The notes under the pieces are model-generated. The model made no database searches and was not told the DNA's origin. It worked only from the letters and a program-made list of their open reading frames with translations. Below, one piece after another: positions 17,066 to 24,041 of a DNA stretch of 53,554 nucleotides (position 1 is the first letter of the stretch; each line of letters opens with the position of its first letter). This DNA comes from Thermoflexus hugenholtzii JAD2. Its GTDB lineage: Bacteria; Chloroflexota; Chloroflexia; Chloroflexales; Roseiflexaceae. The stretch covers positions 1 to 53,554 of the forward strand of contig CAMCVW010000021.1 in NCBI GenBank assembly GCA_945881915.1. The letters run 5' to 3'. The position numbers were made by a program, and so were the translations under genes.

Positions 17066-18291
17066 CAGTGCACATCCCCGACCAGCAGTGCGTCGACGAG
17101 GCTCCCCGCTGCCAGACGCTGCTCGCCCGGGGCAATCACTAGGAGCGCATTGGCCGCGCGCATCGACAGCAATCGGCTCGAGCCCTGAGCGCCAGTGGTA
17201 ATAGCCACCAATCGACCATCCTGCCAGCGCACCGCAGCGCGCATATACTCGGGACGATCGGGCGACGGCATGATGGAATCAGCGAGATGCACGGGCACCC
17301 GTGGTCGCTCGGGGGTTGCATCTCCCATCAGTCGGCGCAATGCGGGCCGCACAAATACCTCGAACGACACAAGCGACGACACCGGATTACCCGGCAAACC
17401 GAACACAATGGTCGTGCCAACAACGGCGCACATTGTCGGTTTACCGGGTTTGAATGCGATGCGCCCGAACTGCACCTGGCCCAATTCGGCCAAGAGCGGC
17501 TTGATGAAGTCGCGCGTGCCCATCGACACACCACCACTGGTAATCAGCACATCTGCACGGGCTAATCCAGCCATCACACGGGCGCGTTGGAGCTCGGGTT
17601 GATCGGGCGCAATGCCGAGCGAAATCCCTTCGCACCCCGCGGCGGCTATTGCAGCCAACAATGCAGGCCGATTCGAATCACGCACACCGCCGTAGGGTAG
17701 TGGTTCGTCGTATTCGTAGACTTCGTCACCGGTGGACAACACCGCCACCACGGGGCGGCGGTAGACCGTGACGTGGCGCAGACCGATGTTGGTCAGCAGA
17801 CCGACGTCGCCGGCAGAGATGACGCTCCCCACCGGCATCACGACATCGCCGGCGCGCATATCGCTGCCAGGCTGAATCACACATTCACCAGCCCGTACCG
17901 TGCCCGTGTAGGTCAGTACACCGGCGACTTCTTGGGTACGTTCGACCATCACGGCTGCGTCGGCACCAGCGGGCAGTGGCGCCCCCGTCATAATGCGGAC
18001 GGCCTGGCCAGGGAGCAGCTGCGCGAGTGTGTCGCCGCCCGCAGTCAATTCTGCGACCACGGGGCGGGCGATGTCGCCGTCCGCGCTGCGGATGGCATAG
18101 CCGTCGATGGTCGACCGTGGCTCGGTAGGCATGTCGGCCGGTGCGGTGACGATGTGTGCGACGACGCGCCCTGCCGCGCGATGCGACAAGACGCGTTCGG
18201 TACCCAACGGGGTCGCACTTACCCGAGCAATTGCGGCGTGGGCATCGGCCACACTGACCATCGGCCAGGACGATTCACGCTGCATGCTCAT
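17065..18291 (-). CDS. moeA: Molybdopterin molybdenumtransferase MoeA
   Basis: 408 aa, the usual MoeA length. Domain order: N-terminal domain with STIDGYAIRSAD and GQAVRIMTGAPLPAGADAAVMVE, then the MoCF/MPT-binding fold with VLSTGDEVYE, SNRPALLAAI and the ITSGGVSMGTRDF loop, and a C-terminal beta-barrel after GNPVSSLVSFEVF. MoeA inserts molybdate into adenylylated molybdopterin during cofactor synthesis in the cytoplasm. Other Mo-cofactor genes are not in this window. CAGGAG lies 6 nt before the ATG. It follows trxB by 20 nt on the same strand. Confidence 0.95.
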   Translation of the reverse strand: MSMQRESSWPMVSVADAHAAIARVSATPLGTERVLSHRAAGRVVAHIVTAPADMPTEPRSTIDGYAIRSADGDIARPVVAELTAGGDTLAQLLPGQAVRIMTGAPLPAGADAAVMVERTQEVAGVLTYTGTVRAGECVIQPGSDMRAGDVVMPVGSVISAGDVGLLTNIGLRHVTVYRRPVVAVLSTGDEVYEYDEPLPYGGVRDSNRPALLAAIAAAGCEGISLGIAPDQPELQRARVMAGLARADVLITSGGVSMGTRDFIKPLLAELGQVQFGRIAFKPGKPTMCAVVGTTIVFGLPGNPVSSLVSFEVFVRPALRRLMGDATPERPRVPVHLADSIMPSPDRPEYMRAAVRWQDGRLVAITTGAQGSSRLLSMRAANALLVIAPGEQRLAAGSLVDALLVGDVH

Positions 18292-18311
18292 GGAGTGCTC
18301 CTGTGTGGTGA

Positions 18312-19265
18312 CTAGTTGGCGGCTGTGACTTTGAGCTGATCGGCATAGTCCTGGGCAGCCAAGTACCAGACCGCCTCCATGGCAGCTTTGCAGCCCTCAC
18401 CGGCGGCCGTGATGGCCTGGCGGTAGACGTGATCGACGACGTCGCCGGAGGCAAAGATGCCGGGGATGTTGGTGCGTTGGTGTGCGTCGGCGACGACATA
18501 GCCGTTTTCGTCCAGCGTGAGCAAGCCATTGAAAATCTTGGTGTTTGGGGTATGACCGATGTACGGGAAGACGCCCTCGGTGGGCAGATCACTGAGTTCG
18601 CCGGTTTTGAGGTTGCGAATCTTGACGCCGGTGACGTTGTTCTCGCCCAGGATTTCTTCGACGGCCGAATCCCAGATGAAGCGTACCTTGGGATTGCTCA
18701 TGGCGCGGTCCTGCAATACCTGATCGGCACGGAGGCTATCGCGGCGATGCACGATGACCAATTCGGTGACGAAGCGGGTCAAAAACAACCCTTCGTCCAA
18801 GGCACTATTGCCGCCGCCGACCACGACCGCGCGCTTGTCACGGAAGAAGAAGCCGTCGCAGGTGGCGCAGTACGAGACACCGCGATTGGCGAGTTTGTCT
18901 TCACCCGGGACGTTCAACTTCTTGGGCGATGCGCCAGTCGACACAATAACCGTGTCTGCGGTAATCACGTCGCCGTCGTCGGTGAGCAATTTGAATGGAC
19001 GTGACGACGCGTCGATAGAGGTAATCAGCGTGTCGCGGTATTCGGCACCGAAGCGTTTGGCCTGTTGTTCGATGTTATCGGCTAATTCGAATCCACCGAT
19101 GCCATGCACAAAGCCGGGATAGTTTTCGACTTCACTCGTCGTGGCAATCAAGCCACCTGGCTGCAAGCCGCGAATGACCAATGGGGCCAGGCTCGCCCGG
19201 GCGGCATAGAGTGCAGCGGTCAACCCTGCAGGTCCGGAACCGATGATAGCGACGCGCGTATGCAT
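18312..19265 (-). CDS. trxB: Thioredoxin reductase
   Basis: 317 aa. The FAD-binding start is VAIIGSGPAGLTAALYAARA, the redox-active disulfide C133-A-T-C136 (SYCATCDGFFF) and the NADPH-binding motif AVVVGGGNSALDEGLFL. It reduces thioredoxin with NADPH. I set the start at ATG 19263-19265 because GAGG lies 6 nt upstream and the Rossmann motif follows at once; an open frame extends upstream without any support. First gene of a three-gene unit with moeA and an AlkD-like gene. No Trx gene is adjacent. Confidence 0.95.
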   Translation of the reverse strand: MHTRVAIIGSGPAGLTAALYAARASLAPLVIRGLQPGGLIATTSEVENYPGFVHGIGGFELADNIEQQAKRFGAEYRDTLITSIDASSRPFKLLTDDGDVITADTVIVSTGASPKKLNVPGEDKLANRGVSYCATCDGFFFRDKRAVVVGGGNSALDEGLFLTRFVTELVIVHRRDSLRADQVLQDRAMSNPKVRFIWDSAVEEILGENNVTGVKIRNLKTGELSDLPTEGVFPYIGHTPNTKIFNGLLTLDENGYVVADAHQRTNIPGIFASGDVVDHVYRQAITAAGEGCKAAMEAVWYLAAQDYADQLKVTAAN

Positions 19266-19412
19266 GAGTGCCTCGTTTCGTGATGTCTTGTACCGCATCA
19301 GATAGCGGTGTATTGCCTGTATTTTAGCACATTTCGTTTTTGTAGCGTGCCCATGCGTACCTTTTTTGCATGTTCTAACGGTATTCATAGAAACAGCCGA
19401 AAAGGAGTCGCC

Positions 19413-20834
19413 ATGCTCGCTCTCATCCTCGTGCTCCAGTTACTCATCAACGAAGTCATGCCCGCCCCCGCTGCTGGGCCTGAATGGGTCGAACTCTACA
19501 ACCCCACCGATGCCGACATCGCTGTAGCTGGCTGGCATATCGACGATGATACTCCGGGGGGCACGCAAACGACCATCCCGCCTGGCAGTATTGTGCCTGC
19601 GCGCGGCTACCTCGTGGTCACGCTGACCGCCGCAATCCTCAACAACACCGGCGATAGCGTCACACTGCTCGGCCCAGACGGAACAACCGTCGACGTCGTT
19701 GCGTTCGGCGCACTCAAAGGCAGCGAGAGCTATGCCCGCAGCCCCGATGGCAGCACAATCTGGCAGAAAACGACACCGTCGGCCGGCACACAAAACCCTG
19801 CTCCCACGCCGATCTTCCCTTCCGCGACGGTGTCGCCAACTCCACAACCCTCTGCAACTGCTGTCACGACCTTCCTTCCGACAATCACCGGCATTATCCT
19901 TGCGACGGTTCCACCCACACCGCCCGCGCTGACCGACACCGCTATCCCGCTACCGACGCAGTCACCCACCATCATCGCGACCGTCGTTGTCACGCAAACG
20001 CCGCACGCCGCCGATACGCCGACCGAGACAGATACCCCATCTTCAACCAGAACCCCTTCGCCGACCAAAACTCCCAGCGTGACACGCACACCATCCGAGA
20101 CCAAGACACCGTCACCGACCAGAACTTCCTCCGAGACCAAAACCCCTTCGACAACCAGAACTCCTTCCGTGACCAAAACGCCTTCGACGACCAAAACCCC
20201 ATCACTCACCAAAACCCCATCATTCACGAAAACCCCATCACTCACCAAAACCCCATCACTCACCAAAACCCCATCGCTCACCAAAACCCCATCACTCACC
20301 AAATCACCATCGCTCACCAAAACCCCATCGCTCACCAAATCACCATCACTCACCAAAACTCCATCGCTCACCAAAACTCCATCACTCACCAAATCACCGT
20401 CGCGGACTAAAAACCCTGCGCAGACCAAGCGCACCAGTCGTATTTTGCAGCCGACAGCGGCACCGGCACGATCACAATCGACATCTGGCGGGATTGTGGC
20501 CCGAACGACCACGACGACCGGCGTTGTTGCAGACCGTATCGTGGCCAGTCCGGTATTGGCAATTATGGTTGCTATCAAGAATCCAAGTCCCGTGCCTGCG
20601 ACGGCCACTGCGCTACCAACCAGCCTGCCGACTCCGGCAGCAGCAGCAATGACGGACATCCCCGCTCCACCGCGGTCATTCCCAGTCATGCCGGTTGCGG
20701 GGGTGTTGCTCTTGGCAGGTTGGATAGGACTGCGTCTGTCTGCACCGGCGACTGCGCCCGTGGTATACTCGCAAGTAGACGAAGACGCGGAGAGTAGTGA
20801 ATCCGACCTGCCCAGCGAGTCGAGAGCGGTGTGA
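19413..20834 (+). CDS. Lamin-tail-domain surface protein with Thr/Pro/Ser hexapeptide repeats and C-terminal membrane anchor
   Basis: 473 aa. A short hydrophobic N-terminus (MLALILVLQLLINEV) leads directly into a lamin-tail domain (about 12-118: PEWVELYNPTDADIAVAGW, then the GGTQTTIPPGSIVPARGYL block). A low-complexity Thr/Pro region follows. From about residue 205 to 335 there are many copies of the hexapeptide TPSLTK (variants with S, E, V, F). A membrane segment lies near 427-445 (VAGVLLLAGWIGLRL), then an acidic tail of about 28 residues. AAGGAG precedes the ATG at 19413. It is probably anchored outside the cell with the repeats as a stalk, perhaps O-glycosylated. The tail codons double as the T-box Stem I of glyS. 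Confidence 0.82.
   Translation: MLALILVLQLLINEVMPAPAAGPEWVELYNPTDADIAVAGWHIDDDTPGGTQTTIPPGSIVPARGYLVVTLTAAILNNTGDSVTLLGPDGTTVDVVAFGALKGSESYARSPDGSTIWQKTTPSAGTQNPAPTPIFPSATVSPTPQPSATAVTTFLPTITGIILATVPPTPPALTDTAIPLPTQSPTIIATVVVTQTPHAADTPTETDTPSSTRTPSPTKTPSVTRTPSETKTPSPTRTSSETKTPSTTRTPSVTKTPSTTKTPSLTKTPSFTKTPSLTKTPSLTKTPSLTKTPSLTKSPSLTKTPSLTKSPSLTKTPSLTKTPSLTKSPSRTKNPAQTKRTSRILQPTAAPARSQSTSGGIVARTTTTTGVVADRIVASPVLAIMVAIKNPSPVPATATALPTSLPTPAAAAMTDIPAPPRSFPVMPVAGVLLLAGWIGLRLSAPATAPVVYSQVDEDAESSESDLPSESRAV
20030..20412 (+). repeat. 18-nt tandem repeats coding for TPSLTK hexapeptides
   Basis: In-frame 18-nt units of the type CTCACCAAAACCCCATCA, almost identical from about 20200 to 20400 and more diverged before that. 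The near identity suggests recent expansion and predicts copy-number differences between strains. Confidence 0.85.
20761..20769 (+). promoter_or_regulatory. Extended -10 promoter of the glyS T-box leader, inside the upstream gene
   Basis: TGGTATACT (TGn plus TATACT). A start 6-8 nt downstream coincides with the first bases of Stem I at 20774. No good -35 box is seen, as is usual for extended -10 promoters. Confidence 0.55.
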
Positions 20835-20970
20835 GCTCGACCAGGTACGCCACGAACGGCACCGTAGAGTCTACTGACAATCAAGAAAAGTGACCGAGTC
20901 CGCTCGGTAACTGGGGTGGGACCACGCAAACATTGCGTCCCCAGGCGATTCATTTCGCTTGGGGTTTTTT
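20774..20970 (+). ncRNA. Glycine T-box riboswitch (transcriptional attenuator) for glyS
   Basis: All parts are visible. The Stem I base is AGTAGAC (20774-20780) with GTCTACT (20869-20875). Distal arm ACCTG/CAGGT with the conserved AGCGAG bulge and a GTCGAG/CTCGAC hairpin whose loop contains GGTGTGAG. The specifier codon is GGC (20858-20860) in a GAAC-GGC-ACC context, i.e. Gly. There is no Stem II, as in minimal glycyl T-boxes. Stem III is ACCGAG/CTCGGT (20893-20908). The antiterminator is CTGGGG/CCCCAG around bulge TGGGACC, plus ACGC/GCGT. The competing terminator is 20939-20964 followed by six T. Uncharged tRNA-Gly would stabilise the antiterminator and turn glyS on. Confidence 0.93.
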
Positions 20971-21001
20971 GTGCCCCCAAGCCCAGCGACAGGAGCAGGC
21001 A

Positions 21002-22597
21002 ATGCCGGCAGCATCCCTCGAACAGTTGGCGTCACTGTGCAAACGGCGCGGATTTATCTTCCCCAGTTCCGATATCTACGGCGGTATTCAAGGCGTCTTC
21101 GACTACGGCCCGCTCGGTGTCGAACTCAAAAACAACATCATCAACTCGTGGTGGCGTACCAACGTCTATGCCCGAGACGACATGGAAGGCCTCGACGCAG
21201 CCATTCTGATGAACAAACTGGTGTGGAAGTATTCGGGCCACGAAGAGACCTTCAACGACCCCCTCGTCGACTGCCGCGCCTGCAAAGGCCGTTGGCGGGC
21301 AGACCACATCAACGGCAAATGCCCCAGCTGTGGATCGAGTGATTTGACCGAAGCACGGCCGTTCAACATGATGTTCAAAACTGCCGTCGGCCCTGTCGCC
21401 GATAGTGAGTCGTTTGCGTATCTGCGACCCGAGACGGCTCAGGGAATTTTTGCCAACTTCAATAATGTCTTGTCCAGTACCAGCCGCAAACTGCCGTTCG
21501 GGATTGCCCAGGTGGGCAAGGCGTTCCGCAACGAAATCAATCCGCGCAACTTTTTGTTCCGCGTCCGTGAATTCGAACAGATGGAAATCGAGTTCTTTGT
21601 CATGCCTGGCACCGACGAAGAATGGCACGAAAAGTGGCTCGAAGCCCGCCTCGCCTGGTGGGAATCCATCGGCGTGCCCCGTTCCAAAATCCAGATCTAC
21701 GACGTCCCCAAAGACGGCTTGGCCCACTACTCGAAGCGCACGTACGACCTGATGTACGACTACCCCACCCTGGGCTACGAAGAGATTGAAGGCATCGCCA
21801 GCCGCAGCGACTACGACCTCGGTTCGCATTCACGCGACCAAGAGAACCTCAACATCAGCGCCAAAGTCAGTGTCAACCGTGACAGCGTCGCCAAGTTGAA
21901 CTACTACGACCAGCCCAACAACCGTCACCTCGTGCCGTACGTCATCGAGCCATCGGCCGGCGTGGGTCGTTGCTTCTTGGCGGTGTTGTCCGAAGCCTAC
22001 GACGAACAGATGGTCAAAGAGCCCACCGCCGACAAGCTCGAAGCAATCCAGGCGGCCCTCGACACCTACAAAAAATCCGTCAGTCGCAGCGAAAAACTGA
22101 GTCCTGAACAGCGTGATGCCATCATCGCGCAGTCGGATGCGATTAGCGCAGACTTGAGCAAAAACCTGCCGCAGATCGAGTCGATGCTTGCCTTGCCCGG
22201 TGCAGACGGCATCGAGGTCGGCAAAAAACTACGCGGCGTGACGCAACCGGTGGTCGATGAGTTCTACCGCACGGTGCTGCACCTCAAGCCGCACCTTGCG
22301 CCGATCAAGGTTGCAGTATTCCCCCTCAAGCGGAACCACGACGGGCTGGTCGCAATGGCCAAGGGCATCCGCACCGATTTGCAACTCAACGCCGACATGC
22401 GCACCGTCTATGACGACACTGGAGCGATTGGCAAGCTGTATCGCCGCCAAGACGAAATCGGTACGCCGTTCTGCGTCACGGTCGACTTCCAATCTCTCGA
22501 AGACCAAACCGTCACTGTTCGCGATCGCGACACGATGCTCCAAGAGCGCATTTTGGCGAGCGACCTCGAGCAGTACGTGCGTGAACGCTCACGATGA
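21002..22597 (+). CDS. glyS: Glycyl-tRNA synthetase, alpha2 (single-chain) type
   Basis: 531 aa class II synthetase. It begins [20 protein letters not shown] followed by [19 protein letters not shown] four-Cys zinc-knuckle insert is present ([18 protein letters not shown]), then RPETAQGIF and motif 2 around [12 protein letters not shown], motif 3 around [14 protein letters not shown], and a C-terminal anticodon-binding domain ([12 protein letters not shown]). This single-chain form is the one found in eukaryotes, archaea and some bacteria, unlike the two-subunit glyQ/glyS. AGGAG lies before ATG 21002. Expression is controlled by the glycine T-box directly upstream. A terminator hairpin follows at 22658. 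Confidence 0.96.
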   Translation: MPAASLEQLASLCKRRGFIFPSSDIYGGIQGVFDYGPLGVELKNNIINSWWRTNVYARDDMEGLDAAILMNKLVWKYSGHEETFNDPLVDCRACKGRWRADHINGKCPSCGSSDLTEARPFNMMFKTAVGPVADSESFAYLRPETAQGIFANFNNVLSSTSRKLPFGIAQVGKAFRNEINPRNFLFRVREFEQMEIEFFVMPGTDEEWHEKWLEARLAWWESIGVPRSKIQIYDVPKDGLAHYSKRTYDLMYDYPTLGYEEIEGIASRSDYDLGSHSRDQENLNISAKVSVNRDSVAKLNYYDQPNNRHLVPYVIEPSAGVGRCFLAVLSEAYDEQMVKEPTADKLEAIQAALDTYKKSVSRSEKLSPEQRDAIIAQSDAISADLSKNLPQIESMLALPGADGIEVGKKLRGVTQPVVDEFYRTVLHLKPHLAPIKVAVFPLKRNHDGLVAMAKGIRTDLQLNADMRTVYDDTGAIGKLYRRQDEIGTPFCVTVDFQSLEDQTVTVRDRDTMLQERILASDLEQYVRERSR

Positions 22598-22643
22598 ATT
22601 ATGAATTATGAATTAGGAATTTTGAATTAGGAATTAGGAATTG
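22595..22643 (+). repeat. AT-rich heptanucleotide repeat (copy 1)
   Basis: Seven units of consensus (T/G)GAATT(A/T/G), beginning at the glyS stop codon. The same heptamer recurs inverted at 49164-49198 and directly at 53349-53369. Tandem heptamers of this kind are known in cyanobacteria as STRR elements; no function is visible. Confidence 0.75.
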
Positions 22644-22657
22644 GAGTGAGCTGTTTT

Positions 22658-22706
22658 CAGGTATCAGTGAGGATAGTATTCCGCCACTGATACCTGATTT
22701 CTTTTG
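22658..22706 (+). terminator. Intrinsic terminator of glyS
   Basis: 12-bp perfect stem CAGGTATCAGTG (22658-22669) with CACTGATACCTG (22685-22696), then ATTTCTTTTG. Confidence 0.75.
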
Positions 22707-22722
22707 TCTGATCTCTGCTACA

Positions 22723-22747
22723 CTATCTAGACAGTCTAGCTAGATAG
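22723..22747. promoter_or_regulatory. Operator-like palindrome of the toxin-antitoxin pair
   Basis: CTATCTAG (22723-22730) and CTAGATAG (22740-22747) form a perfect inverted repeat just before the antitoxin start, with an extra TCTAG in the centre. Phd-type antitoxins bind such sites to repress their own operon. Confidence 0.6.
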
Positions 22748-22754
22748 TATGTAT

Positions 22755-23009
22755 ATGACACAGTCCTGGCAACTCCAAGAAGCAAAAAACAAGTTCAGCG
22801 AAGTTGTCGCACGCGCAGAAGCAGGTGAAGTCCAAATCGTCACCAAACACGGCGTGGCGACGGCAGTGGTCTTGTCGTATGCCGCATACAAAACGCTCAG
22901 TGAGCCGCAGCGACGTCTGAGTGAACTGCTCCGTCCATATCCGGATGACGGTATCGAGCTCGATATCGACCGTGATGGAACGGGGTTGCGCGAGGATCCT
23001 TCGTGGTGA
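22755..23009 (+). CDS. Type II antitoxin, Phd/YefM family
   Basis: 84 aa. The N-terminus TQSWQLQEAKNKFSEVVARA is the standard Phd/YefM DNA-binding and dimer region; AEAGEVQIVTKHGVATAVV follows. The C-terminus is acidic and variable (DDGIELDIDRDG), the part that binds and blocks the toxin. The start could also be ATG 22749, two codons earlier; neither has a clear Shine-Dalgarno. The stop overlaps the toxin start by one base (TGATG), the usual coupling for these pairs. Confidence 0.9.
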   Translation: MTQSWQLQEAKNKFSEVVARAEAGEVQIVTKHGVATAVVLSYAAYKTLSEPQRRLSELLRPYPDDGIELDIDRDGTGLREDPSW

Positions 23010-23434
23010 TGTATGTGCTCGATACCAACGTCATTTCGGAGCTGATGAAGCCGCAACCCGACCACCGCGTGGTTGCGTGGGTCGATGCACGAGACAACGA
23101 ATCGCTTTTTTTGTCAGCGATTACCATCGGTGAGCTCATGCGTGGGGTCGCCAAACTCCCCAGCGGCGCTCGTCGCACGGCGACTGGGGCAATCATCAAT
23201 GATGCGTTGATTCCACAATTCGAGTCACGTATTCTCCCCGTGACACATCAGGTGATGGTGACATGGGCGACACTCACCATCACCTGTGAACGCACTGGAC
23301 GGACGCTCCCAGCCATCGATAGCATGATTGCAGCAACTGCGCTCCACCACCGTCTGACCTTGGTCACGCGCAATACCCGTGACTTCGATGCTACAAGCAT
23401 CCCATTGCTCAATCCTTGGGAACACCACGGGTGA
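23009..23434 (+). CDS. PIN-domain ribonuclease toxin (VapC/FitB-like)
   Basis: 141 aa. The acidic PIN active site is visible: D5 in YVLDTNVISELMK, a Glu in SAITIGELMRG, Asp in LPAIDSMIAATAL and Asp in LVTRNTRDFD. In the family these bind Mg2+ or Mn2+ for RNA cleavage, often of tRNA. All four acidic positions are present, so it is probably active. The Phd/YefM-type antitoxin is encoded just upstream and overlaps by one base. Pairing PIN toxins with Phd antitoxins is common. Confidence 0.92.
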   Translation: MYVLDTNVISELMKPQPDHRVVAWVDARDNESLFLSAITIGELMRGVAKLPSGARRTATGAIINDALIPQFESRILPVTHQVMVTWATLTITCERTGRTLPAIDSMIAATALHHRLTLVTRNTRDFDATSIPLLNPWEHHG

Positions 23435-23540
23435 CTGCTCCATGAGCGTGGTACAGTACCCATCATTCATTCATCTTTTCAACGACGCAACCGGCACACC
23501 CCAAAGCGCAACGGTGCGACCATCCGTACGGAGCAACAGC

Positions 23541-23729
23541 ATGAACCCAGCTACCATCACCTGCCCGTTCTGTGCGTCTCATACCGCTGCCGACATCCCT
23601 ACCGATCAATGAGTGCAACGCTGGACCTGTCCGCACTGCGCGCAGGTACTGACGCCCCGTGCGGGCGATTGTTGTGTGTTTTGTTCGTATGCCGACCATG
23701 GCTGTGACGATGCCACTGCCTCTGCGTAG
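23541..23729 (+). pseudogene. Small Cys-rich (GDCCxFCSY-family) protein interrupted by an in-frame TGA at a conserved Cys position
   Basis: From ATG 23541 (GGAG upstream) the frame reads ITCPFCASHTAADIPTDQ, then TGA (23610-23612), then VQRWTCPHCAQVLTPRAGDC and CVFCSYADHGC to TAG at 23727. Both halves together match a family of about 65-residue zinc-ribbon-like proteins often found in metal-resistance loci; their pattern, from memory, is CPxCG...MPTDAC...WxCxxC...GDCCVFCSYG. The TGA falls exactly where the family has Cys. It is either a Cys-to-stop mutation or, less likely, a selenocysteine codon. GTG directly after TGA could allow re-initiation. The intact paralogue lies 48 nt downstream. Confidence 0.65.
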
Positions 23730-23776
23730 GTGCGTGACGCGACACCGCTCGCAGTGAACTATCCATGGAGGCCCCG

Positions 23777-23986
23777 ATGCCCGTCCTCATTGCCACGTTG
23801 ACCTGCCCGCACTGCAAAACCCAATCCCAGGAGACGATGCGGGTGCGTGTCATCGAGCGCGACATCCGCTGCCTCGCATGTGGGCAGCACATCATTCCGC
23901 GTGCCGATGATCATTGTGTCTGGTGCGCGTATTCGGACACACCCTGTCCGGTGGTGCAGAACGAAGGCAGCTGCAATCCCTGTTAA
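23777..23986 (+). CDS. Small Cys-rich zinc-ribbon-like protein (GDCCxFCSY family)
   Basis: 69 aa, paralogue of the interrupted gene upstream. Motifs: LTCPHC, IRCLACG, then ADDHCVWCAYSDTPCPVVQ, corresponding to the family GDCCVFCSYGSVPCPPIQ. The first Cys of the usual CC pair is His here, and the position aligned with the upstream TGA is Ile. It ends in NEGSCNPC. The pattern of seven to nine Cys suggests bound zinc or another thiophilic metal. I chose ATG 23777, with GGAGG 5 nt before it. Role unknown. Confidence 0.75.
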   Translation: MPVLIATLTCPHCKTQSQETMRVRVIERDIRCLACGQHIIPRADDHCVWCAYSDTPCPVVQNEGSCNPC

Positions 23987-23994
23987 CGCACAAA

Positions 23995-24022
23995 CGGCAG
24001 CACGCATGCGTGCTGCCGGTTT
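23995..24022 (+). terminator. Terminator after the Cys-rich genes
   Basis: 24-bp perfect palindrome (23995-24018, arms CGGCAGCACGCA and TGCGTGCTGCCG) followed by GTTTCTC. It lies between convergent genes. Confidence 0.65.
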
Positions 24023-24041
24023 CTCATGCCCAAAACACCCG

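Noticed and set aside
20030-20412. Possible CRISPR-like or intergenic tandem repeat
   Set aside because: The 18-nt units stay in frame and code for TPSLTK hexapeptides of the lamin-tail protein; there are no spacers.
19730-20980. Long reverse-strand frame (416 codons) opposite the lamin-tail protein
   Set aside because: It is the mirror of the hexapeptide repeat (GVLVSD units) and has no ribosome binding site; the plus-strand protein has clear domains.
23610-23650. A convincing SECIS hairpin after the TGA
   Set aside because: The possible stem is short and the apical loop CCTG lacks the early G expected in bacterial SECIS elements, so I treat selenocysteine only as an open alternative.
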